Positions 9,801-21,800 of a DNA stretch of 64,000 bases are shown here, piece by piece (the stretch's first letter is position 1; each line of letters begins with the position of its first letter). The position numbers were made by a program, and so were the translations under genes. Below the pieces are notes generated by a model. That model saw only the letters and a program-made list of their open reading frames with translations. It ran no database searches and had not been told where the DNA came from. Origin of the DNA: Hippasteria phrygiana. Lineage: Eukaryota > Echinodermata > Asteroidea > Valvatida > Goniasteridae. The DNA lies in the NCBI GenBank assembly GCA_037893225.1, contig JAZGUH010000198.1, positions 372,001 to 436,000 of the forward strand, in the 5' to 3' direction.

Positions 9801-12800
9801 AGCGCCGGTACGGTATAAACCCGGAGGTCGCATGTTCGAATCCCGCTCCTGCCAGTTTCTTTGTTCACTTTGAAAATGCTTTTGTAAATTAAATAGATTT
9901 ACAAACTTAGTAGATTCTTTGCAAATAAAACTGGAAGGTGGACTGCGTAAATACAAGGTCCCATTTTTGAAATTTGAGTTCCGTTAAAAACCTTTGGGAA
10001 AATTTCTAAACGGATTTGAATTTTTGCAATGCAGAATGGGATTTCAATCCTGATTGGTCAATCCATGGCAACAAGTGCTGAATATTATCCTGTGTAGCAC
10101 TGTCCATATTCAGTTTTGTGTTGCAAGTTTGTTATCAGTACAATAAGTGTGCTCTTCAATTCATTGTTCACATAAACTGGCGACAAAAATGATTTCCCTC
10201 TCTTTGTTTGATTGAACTAATTGTTAAACAGAGAAATAATTACTTAAACATTTATTGACATTATTTTGCTATAAGTGCTTTCAAGATGTACATGTAGCTG
10301 CTTTTGGCATAATGTGAATTTTGATCAGTCGCTTGAAATTGATGAGATCCTGAGACATTCAATGAATTTAAATTAAGTAAAATCAAGTTTTCTCATAAGC
10401 AGATTTGTTATCCTCCTTGGACTTACGGAACACAACAAAAATGTCAGTGTACCGTAGGAATACTTGACAACAAATTTATCTGCAAGAAAATAGGTCTAAA
10501 CATTAACTTCAAAATGTTTTCTTTTCTGAAAAAATTTTCAACAATTCCTTTTTATATGGAAGTCGCCCAATACTAGGCTAAAAAGCCACTCTACATATGT
10601 AGGTAAAGGGCTCATCAGGTAGTTTGTTTGGTCACATTTTAGGTTGCCAACCCCACCATCCTTACGATTTTCCTGTGCCCAGATCTAAATCGAGGATAAA
10701 TCTTCAATAGATACCAAAGAAATTACCCCAATTTTCAGACCTATGACCCATGGATACCTATGACCTATGGATACTAATCTCCCCATTTCACTGTAAATGT
10801 ATACAAAAAACTTTCCTGAATAATGTGTACAACTTAAACAAGAATTTAACAAGAAACAACATCAATTGTCATTTATGTGAAATTCATTAAAACACTGAGT
10901 GAAGAAATGCAACATAAAGTTTTAATATTCGTAAATGCCGGAGACAGTTTCATATGGGCTCTGAGCATGCTTTAAACGTTGTTAAATTTGATTTAAAATT
11001 GATTAAAGCCATGTCAAAACTGTTTTTAGCTGATACGCAATAGAGTACCAAAGTCTGACGTCAGTTGCCGCGGCAATGGTTCCAAACACATGGAGTTTAG
11101 AATGTATTCTGGTTCTAAACATTGCATTGATTGACGTCATCACTTCGGTACTCTATAACAGGAGCAATAACTGAGGCAAGAGGCAGTGACGTGCATTCGA
11201 CAAACATCGCTTGTGCATATCTACACATATTCAATGTTTCATCTCTCACATGCACATAACAAACTTGTGCTGAATGTTCACACACGGACAGAACTTCTAA
11301 CTTGTTTCAATGTCACTTTCCTAGGTCCTGCTTGGAAGTACTAAGCATATCACCAAGAGTTTTGTTTATGATTTTCTTCAGCCATGGCTTGGTACTGGTC
11401 TACTTACAAGGTACGTACATGCAGTGTTCCACTGAGTCGGTGCATATTTTGACTCGAGCCCAGCGGGTCATTCTGAGACAGTGAGTTGAGCCCAGTCATT
11501 TGGTTAAGAGTCGAGTTGAGTCACAAAGTGTTGTTTTGTCAAGTCACATTCTTACCTGAATCAATAGGAGTCACTGACATTTTTACTTCATCTTTTCAGT
11601 TTAGGGCAATAAATGAGGAAATGTGCATCTGGAGCACTATTTATATTTATTTTATATTTATCAAAGATCTGTAGGGTCTGTACAACTCATGGTTAATCAA
11701 CTTTATCACTTGTAAATATCAACTTTACCTACTTGTACCTTAAAAACGGCACCGGTACAGTAAACTGCAAGTCACAGGTTTGAATCCAGTCTTTCAAGTT
11801 TTCTTTGTTCACTTTCAAAATTGATCAAAAACATTACCTTGTCAGTTTCCTTTGTGGTTAACGTGCCTGTTACAGTGTGAATGAGTGTTCTCCCAAAAGT
11901 ATACCATACACGCACATGGTCATAGTCACACGACCAGGTGATGGAAGTATGCAGGGTTTGAATTTCAGGTAAAAATCCACTAGACAGCCAAGCAAGTAGC
12001 TCAAGAATTTTACTAGATACCAGACGGTATTTCACAAGACCATTTGTTTATACCAGTGTGCTGTTTCGAATTTGACCTTTGCGAACCTTTTGGGGAGAGA
12101 GGTTGGTCTGAGAAACCCGCTGTTTAAACCCCCTGCCTCAAAACTAAAAACGGCCATTTTAGAAATTACGGGTATTTATCAGTAATTAGAAAAATTTAGA
12201 AAAATTGGAATTCAGTGATAGCATCCAGTGTATATAAAAATCACTATACCACCGGACGCTCAAATCAGCGAACTCGGTACAGCAGTCCAGTGGATATTTT
12301 GAGCCCTGTTATGGCAGTATATGTCGAGCTACTGATAGTTCACGAAACCTGGGCAAATCTTTCCAGGTTACATGTTTTTCACCATCTTTTCATTAGAAAC
12401 AGTGAGACTTCTATTTGAGGGACGATCTCCCTATGCAAGTTACAAATATTTGGAGTATCAAATGTAAGTTGTTACACAAGTTGCATGATCAGTAAAATTT
12501 ATCGACACAGGCTTAAAAAACAAGTATGAAACAAAAAGGCCTGTGGATGCACGAGCAAGAAAATGCCCTTGTTTACATTAACAGTTGGCCTGCCAAAATA
12601 GAAGCCATTACATTATCTGGGGTCAATCTTGCATCCTTCTGTGCTCCCCAAAAGCGGATGTATTTTGGGCTAAAACCATTCAGACGCTGTGTTAGGAAAT
12701 AAATTTTGTTTTAGAGCTAAATCGCCCAGGGCGATTTAACCTGATCGTGTTCAAAGATAAATCATTTAGACACAGTTTTAACAAAGCAAGTTCAGTGTAT

Positions 12801-15800
12801 GTACACGTTCTTTTTTTTTTTTATCTGTATGTTTTCTCAGCAAAGGTAGGAAGTGGTTCCATCATCGTAAGATGCTAACGCCAGCCTTTCACTTCAGTAT
12901 CTTGAAGAACTTCCTTGTGGTGTTCAATGAGAAGACTGACATCCTGGGAGCAAGGTTGAAGACATTGGCTGACGGCCAAGTGTTTGATATATTCCCCATA
13001 ATCACACAATGTTCATTGGATATTATATGTGGTGAGAAATCAAGTTATTTATTCAGATTCAAAAATTCAAAAAGGCTGGTTCATACTTAATGCAAGAGCA
13101 AAGCAAATTTTATGTTATCAAGTGTTGTTTAATTATGACATTCCCCGTTGCCCTAACAAAATTGCTACCCTTTCATATTTCCCTTGGTTACTTTGATGAG
13201 TGGGATGAAAGTGTGATGACCTGATTACCAAGGCAACAATGACTAAGAAGGGGCGTGCCAGCTTAAATGGTCCATTAACAGCAGCCACACCTATTCGAGG
13301 TCATTATTGACCGACTCGTCAAAATTTGATTATCGCCTTTTTATCCCTATTCATAATGTCTTCTCATTAATTTTTTTTTTAATCTCCTTAAAAGGTTAAA
13401 TATCCTGTACAAAAGCCTGTGCATGCGAGTTTTCTGAACATTTGCAGCTCAAACACTGCAATACATATCACGGATCACTGATCAGTGATCAGCATAGAAC
13501 ACCCACTCTCAAGTATTTTAAGCAGTGGCTTTAAACCCTAACCCTGCTGAATCCATCAATATGAATACAAATTTCCACACACCCTGGGTGGTTAGGGACA
13601 ACTTGCAGCGGGCATCACACAAAGGTTACTTCACACTCCGCAGTGAAACTGTCCCAGTCATTTTTGAATAATTGTTTGTAGCCCTGCATGAAATGATCAG
13701 CTTTAGCTTTTCTAGTGCTGCATATCCTTTGTTGCATGTATTTATATGTCCCATTTACAGAGACAGCAATGGGGAAGAACATTCACGCACAAGAAGGTTG
13801 TCCGAACGAATATATGCAGGCAGTTATCAAGTAAGTTACACATAATGTATCTCCAATAAGTTCATCTTCAATGGGCCTAAGTTGCAGCACAAACAAACCT
13901 GCAGCCATGAGTTTTTAGGTGGCATAAATTAATTTTTTTAAATGCCGAGTTGACACTCATGGACTGGATTGTGCACGGTAATGCAAATTTGATGTCAGTG
14001 AAAAAAAAACCAGGCTCCATCTATGGTTGATTTGCTTCAGACAGTGCTGCACATGATCAAACACCTTGCCAGGGACCAGTGACCTGGGTACCTGTTTCCA
14101 TATTGATTTCCAATACGCCGGCCACAGCAAGTACACATCTACTTATTATGTGTGTAGTTTTCTGTTTGAGATTCCACTGCATGAACAGGTGCTCATGGAA
14201 AGGCATTTTCAAAAGAATGCTTTTCTTCAAACTAAGTGATTTATGGCAGTGTCAAGAGTGTAGTGAAGACCTGATGGACCAAGACCGGGAACTCAATTTA
14301 ACCCAGACACTAAGACTAAGACATCAATTTCTCGAGACCTCAATATACCAAGACCTTAAGACCGAGACCTCAATATACCAAGACTTTTTAAAACTGAGAC
14401 CTCAATATACCTAGACCTTAAGACTGAGACCTCAATATACTTTGACCTTAAGGGTGGAGTGGTTAATCTGTGGTCGGGCCAGGCCGTTAAAAAGCCTGGC
14501 CAAGCCCCTTGAAAGCCCGGGCCTTTGGGCTTCTATAATCCCCTAATTGTACACAATAAACTGTCCATTAATTCTGGAGTCCAGCCGGCTCCCATTGTTC
14601 ACCCAGATGTGACTGACAGCTGAGGCATCTTTAGATCCTGCCGTGAATGGGTACATATTAGTGTGGGAGGGGCTACAACCAGGCCTGGCCTGGCAGAGGC
14701 CGGGCTTTATTGATTAGTTGATGCTCTATTGTTAGGTGATTTGTGGCTCACAATAGCAAGAGTAAAAGCCCGAAGGCCCGGGCATGGCTGGGCTTTTCAA
14801 AGGCTTGGCCCGACCACAGATTAACCACTCCTCCCTAAGACTGAGACCACAATATACCGAGACCTTAAGACTGAGACCTCAATATACCGAGACCTTAAGA
14901 CTGGAACCTCAATTTATTGAGAACTAATTAAGACTGAGACCCCAATTGCCCAAGATCTTAAGACCGAGACCTCAATATTCCGAGACACTAAGACAGAAAC
15001 ATTACTTTACTGACACCCTTAGACGAAGACCTTCAGACCAAGACCTCAATTTACAGAGATCCTAAGATCTATATCTCAATTTACCAAGAACTTCTGACCA
15101 CAGCTTCTGCTTGCTCCACATCTATGGATCATCAGAACTTTGCTCCTCCCTGCACAACAACCCACTTGAGCCAAAAAAACTATAATATTCATGCTGTAAT
15201 CAACATGCCAGTAAATTATTTGAACTTTAAACAGCATTTCAGTGGCCATAATCGATGCTGAAATAATGTGCTTGTCATTCCCCACATGTTAGTTTAGATG
15301 GTAGGATTATTTTTCACGACCTTTTCTTCTAGAATGAGTGAGCTGGCTTTTGAGAGGATGAAGTTTCCATGGTTATGGCCGGACATTTTATATCATATAC
15401 TACCTAATGGGAGGGCACATGCTCGATGTTTGAAGATTCTTCATGATACGACGAACATGGTAAACATAACACAAGTGCACCTCAACTGCATTGCAGGTTT
15501 TTTTTTTCCTGTAATTCCAAACTGTAATTCTCAGTCTTGTCTTGAATTGTACGGTTGCTGTTGCTGAAAGTTTGCTTTCATTTGTAATTCTTAAAGCCTG
15601 TTTTTTTTTTTTCCTTGAACCAGGTCATTCAAGAGAGACACCAAGAATTAACCAACCACTATCCCAGAGGCCTCGATGATCAACTGGACGATGAGCCTAA
15701 GAAACGACGCCTTGCATTTCTGGATCTTCTGTTGCATATGAAGCAAGAGGATAACAGCTTCACGTTCGATAACATACGGGAGGAGGTTGATACTTTCATG

Positions 15801-18800
15801 TTTGAGGTGAAAATCCAAGTCAATGTGCAGTGAGGATTGGTTACTTTTTCTTTGGGGAGGACACATCCCTTGAAAAGATCTCGAGTTTGTAGGGGTTTCA
15901 GTTCTACAGAGTGTCTCCCAAAATATCTGATTCTTAAAACAAAAATTACACTGTTTGACAAGAAAGACTGAATGAATTGAAAGCTACATGGGGAGTAGAC
16001 ACAAGTCGGTCTAACCCAGGAACCAAGTAAAACAACTTTTTGTAGTTCTTACTACAATGTATCTTAATTTTTCCTATACACAATATTATACGGTAATAAA
16101 CATGAATCATTTAAAACATGAATGGAGTATGTTTTAAATGATGCTGTTTATTTTAATCAACATCATCTGTTAAAGACAAATAAAAGAATAATAAATAATA
16201 CCAGTTAAAACTAGTATTTGTTAAAGCTTTTACATGTATTTGATAAATATCCCCATTATTGTTCTTTTAAAAAAGAAAATTTACTGGTTTTTTTAAATCA
16301 ACATTTGGAAGTTGCTATTTTTCTCGCAATTCTTTCCATTTATAATATTTCTTTTTATGTAGAATATCACGTTAGATAAAGAAAAAGAAAACCAAAACAA
16401 AAATGGCATGAGTAATTCAATTTTGCATTTGAATGCGTTTGGCTGAAATCACAACTGAATAAAACTTTCTTGAACCATGTTGTTAAATTAATCAACAAAT
16501 GTGATTCATTCCAATCAACTGAGTTTTCATCTGTACGTTTGAGCTGGAGGCGCTTAAGAAATCTATCACAAATCTATTTTCACCAGTATATAAAACTGAG
16601 AGAAATATCTAAATGAAGAGCTAAGTTTGCTCTTGAAAGTCTGGAAGACTCATTTTGTAAAATCCAGTCACAAATGATGGGATTATTATACCACGGTTAA
16701 AAGTCGGACTGAGTACACAGCAGCCCCCAAATCTCACTGAAGTAGGCTGACACCTTGCAATACTGCACTGTTCTTGTTTCTAGGGTCATGACACAACAGC
16801 AGCTGGTACATCGTGGTGTCTCTACCTATTAGGCCGACACCCAGAGATACAACAGAGAGTCCAGGAGGAGCTAGATGAGGTCTGTGGTGAGTAAATTATA
16901 AGGTCCACAGTAATCCTACCTCATGCAGTAGTCGAGTCCCTGCAAGTCCTTTCATAAAACCCCTTTCATAAAACCCCTTTCTTGTGATTGGAATTAGGAC
17001 TGAGTGCTTGTGACACTATGAACCCCTTGGATTTGATTTCCTATTCAGAATGGACAGGAGGATTAAGAGAATATGATTTTAACAATGAGGGTCCAAAAAT
17101 CACATCCAGAGTCCAGAATCACAATGCGGTTAAAGCTGTTAAACCAAGAAGTCACAATGTACTCTTTGTCAGGGTGGGATAATAGTTCACAGGCTTTAGA
17201 TGTGATTTTAAATAGAGTAGGATGTGATTTTGGACCCTCATTGTTAAAACCACATCCTCTTAATCCTTATGTCCGTTTTGAATAGGAAATCTCATCCAAG
17301 GGATTCACAGTGTGATGGACTTGCAGGGATGATGGACTCGACTACAGCCCCATGGCAGTGAGTGTGGGAGGAGGGGAAGGGGGAAGGACACCGAGGATGA
17401 CATTTTATCCCACAGAACTCCTTCCATTGCAGACTTATTTGAGTCATCATATTTTGAGTTAAACCCAAGTCCTCACCTTCGAGTCTGAGACAGAATTGTA
17501 AGTCGTGTACATTAAGTATGTGTGGGTCCGAGTCCAAGTCTTAGGTTGCCTTCTTCATATACACCCTTTCACATCTAATGTTGTCGAGTCTGAGTCATAA
17601 ATCTAAATCTGAATCTGAGTATTTAAATGACGGGTTGAGTCAAAATTCTGGGTCATTTTTCACAGTGACTTGTCCGAGTTGGACCATCAGAAGAACTTTA
17701 ATCACGGCCTTTACAACTCTGCTCCATTGTGCAAGTTCCAACTCGCCATTCCCTCGTAAAAAGTCTTTTGAAGCATGAGAAAGCATTGTCATCACTCTAG
17801 TATATGTTTGTATGTTATAAAGTATGCAACGTTTACGGTATTCACACCATTTTGAGTTGTGTGGTTCTGAGAAGAAGTGGTTGTTTTGACTTGATGTTTT
17901 GAACAGTATGCTCTGTTCGTCATCAGGAGACTGCCGGACTCTTGATGGTGTAGGGGCTTAAGTAGTGGTGGCTAGGATCCAGTACCAGGGGATTAGAACC
18001 ACTGAGGTGGGATATTCTGAAACAGGATGCCGAGTTGCTGGGTAGGATACTGTGAGTGAGCACAACTGGTTCTTCTCAGAACCAAACAACTCAAAAGAGA
18101 GATAAATTTCACATGTTGTTACCTAGTCTTGGTTCCAAGACGTCCTTATATCGTGCGGTGCGATGCAGCGTGCACAGGTTAATGGCTGTACACCGCCCTC
18201 TACACACGCGCACCAAGGCCACATCGCTAATGACGTCTTGGCCCTTTCGTAGTTTCGCTCGCAAAATCGCGAGCAGAACTGTGTGTGTATTTGCATGCGC
18301 GCTTGACGTAGAGTGCATATAATCGCGTGACCTACATTGCATGCATTGTATAATCACGGACTCACTGGTCTAGTTTCCCCGCGCCATGCAGTTTGAGGTA
18401 CGCATGTATGTTACCTGACTAGCCAGCTAATTACTAAAACATGATTTACTCCAGTGCGCAAGTGCAATTATTCTTTTGACCTGCCTGTTAAATTTTGCAT
18501 ATACAGGTCACGCGCAGTTCCCCACGAAAGGGCCAAGACGTCCTTGGCGATGTGGCCTTGGTGTACATGTGTAGAGGGCGCTGCATCGCACCGCGCGATA
18601 AGGACGTCTTGGAACCAAGACTAGGTGTTACCATAAACCTTGCATACTTTATTTATGTCCACCATGTAAACCGATAAGTCTCGTTTAAATATACTGTTAT
18701 GTTGCTAGGTGCTAGCCATGAACCAGTCACATCAGACCAGCTGCAGCAACTTCCCTATCTGACCTGCGTCTTAAAGGAAACGTTACGTATCTTCCCCTCT

Positions 18801-21800
18801 GTGCCTTTCATTGCTCGCATTCTTGAAGAAGACTGCATGTTGGGTAAAATTCTTTTTAGTTTACTATGTCTTGAAATAATTTGCCATAAAATTAATGTGG
18901 TAGGAAATTTGGTCTTTGAAAAACTAAATTGTAAAGGTAGACACGACTACTGCTTTAACATGTCAGGCCTCGAAATAGTACTAGCCCGGCGTACAAATTC
19001 CAGCGAAAAATGCTCCGGGCTACCTAAACTTGGTTCCTTGGTTGCCCGGTGGGCTAGTGAAAAATTCAGTAACCTACTATGGAAATAGCTGGATTAGCAG
19101 TTTTTGCGAATTAAAATTTCTCATAAGATCATGCAAAACGACGGCCGATGCTCGACACAAAACTGTGCAGTGACGACGGAAATTTAACCACCATAACATG
19201 CAGATCGTTTTTATCCGATCCGTTCTTTGGGCAAACACGCTGGCGCAATCTTACCCCCAGTCAGTCTGCAGTTTCTTTCAATGGTTTTGCGCGATAAGGA
19301 TAGTTTGGGAAACGAGGTTGCTGCAGTTTTGTGTGGAGATTAGTACGTGTAGTTCGATACAGTCCCACGTGTGGGCGCAGACGTTCACACACCCCATACA
19401 CTTTACAGTACATAGATACTGTAGCGCGGCTTCGGCGCGCTACATACAGCACACTGTATTCCGTGTTTGTTATGCCGACATGAACTATATGCTCCAGGAT
19501 GACACGATCATGTTTGACGCACGCACGTACATTGTATGCTGCATCCTGCCTGTGCTGGTGATGCGTGTACAATGAACAAATGTATGTATAAAATGTCGAA
19601 AGTACCGTCGAATTTCACCGTTCGAAAACGGCTGAAACATATGCCATGGTTGAAACAGGAGGATCGGTCGAAGGAGATCATCCTTTATTGTGCTCTTTGC
19701 AGATCACAAGAAGCTAAAATGTGACCCCAGGGTTCGACCTTAACGCTGGTCCGCTAGACAAATTCTAGTCAAAACAGCGGCGGTCTAGTCAAAACCCTTT
19801 TCTAAGTAGTCCGGCGGTCTAGTGAAAAAAAATGCCAAGACTGTATAATGCCCCGCTAAAGTTTTACCGCCCCTCTAAAATTTTCACCGCCCTGCTATTT
19901 TGTTTCCATTGGATTTTCCCCCATTCTCCACCGTCTTCACAGTTTATCTAAGTACGAAGAAGTTTACCGCACTCTGTGAAACGAACATGAAGAGTTTGCC
20001 AGCATTAACATTCAGCAGTATTGCAGTAGCGTTTGTAGTAATCGAACAGATATCTGGACGCAACGTACGCAACATAAAACAAGGCCTTTTCTGACGGAGT
20101 GTCGGAAAAGCCAAATATGCATTCACATCATAAAACTGGACTGGTTCCAATCTCCCTGGTAATATCATTTTCACTTTGTCGCGTCGAGAACCAGTTTACC
20201 TAAATTAGGGGCCTACAATGTTCCGTAACATTTGGGACCGGGTAGTACTCAATAAATTTGTGTGAAAACATTTACAATTTAAAGGGGAAAAAGCATGTAA
20301 ATACAAGTAACTGCTAATTTATTTATCATTTATTTTTGGGAAAATTAACATCGTTAAATTCGATTGAATGATTTAACGTAACGATACAACATGCAACAGC
20401 GGCATTCAACTGTTTTAGCACATGTACGTAGCCTCTGTTAAAGCCTGAAAGGATGTATTGCAGCAATAAGCGCACGTGTATAACGATCACTGTGCAAACC
20501 TGCGTCTTGAGAAAAGGCTAGTCAAAAAGACGCGCATGCGTAGTTATAGTTTCAAAGCCGGGTTAGTGGGCGACACCGTGATTTGTAAGCAAGTGATTTC
20601 AATGTGGTATATATACGACGTTCGTGAAAAATTGAAATAAGTGATCTCAATGTTATTGTCGGGTGCAAAGTTGTGTGACGTTCTATGATTTGTAGAAGTA
20701 TTTGCCGTACGCTAGAATTTCAGACTCATAAGAAAGTGGCCAGGAAATGCCTCAGATTGCACCATAGAGCATCTAGAATCCAAAATTTCCCGGGGACCTT
20801 AAGCGGGCCCCGGACTCCACGCCGTAAGGGCGTCGCGCTACGCGCTCGCATTGTGTCTGCCGCCCTGCTAAAATTTCAGGCCGTGGAGTTACTGGAATTT
20901 CGAGCAAAGTAAACTGGACAAATCCACACGTAATGCGGCCAAAAGGAACATATATCGCGATATTCTTCGGTATATCGAATTCCCCGATATTCCGGGTTTT
21001 TTTTAAGGGGCCGATACGATTTTCGATATGAAAAAAATATCGAACAGGCTTACTCTCAGCTTGTAATAAATGTTTGTAAATACAGTGTACTTGGTCAGGT
21101 TACTTACAAAAAAAGTAGCCTAAAAGGTGAAAAAAAAACATGCGGACCAGTGAAAATGCTGGCGGGCTAGTAAAAAGTCAACATTACTGGTCCGGCCGGC
21201 TAGTGAAAAAAAAAGTTAAGGGGAAACCCTGGACCCGCTCCAGAAAAAGGTGATATAAGTCGCGCTATGCATTTATGTGTAATGGCCCTTTAAACGTTGA
21301 GAGGGTGAAATTTTTCATCAAAATTCTTTTTTTTTTTTTTTTTTTTTAATGACATCTTAAATATCTAAAGTTTCAGGTTTGGTGCACAACAATGTTGATT
21401 TCAGTGAATAAAATGAAAAAAGAACCTTTTTAGAGTGCATTGTTGCATTGCATTGTAATAGAACTAGCTATTTCAAAGCCTGTTTTCTCTGTTGTGCAAT
21501 TTTAACTCCATAGAACTAATTAATATGCAACAATGCGATATCTCCAGAATGGAAAGGGCTTTGGAGCTCAAATGAAAGCTTACATTGCGGGCTTTCCAAA
21601 CATACATCAAACTCATTTTTCATATTTTGCGACATAATATACCTTTTTCCAGAGCGGGTCACAAATTAAAGCTGTGCGAAATTTTCGTCTACTTTCATTT
21701 CATTTTTTTTTACTTGGCCTCATTGTGTACAAATCTGCAACTGGGAAATTATTTGTTTTTGAATCCAACATACCCTGTGCAAGAACCAGAACGATGTGCA

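Noticed and set aside
18056..18357. Overlapping ORFs in intron 8
   Set aside because: They lie in the inverted ends of a foldback element.
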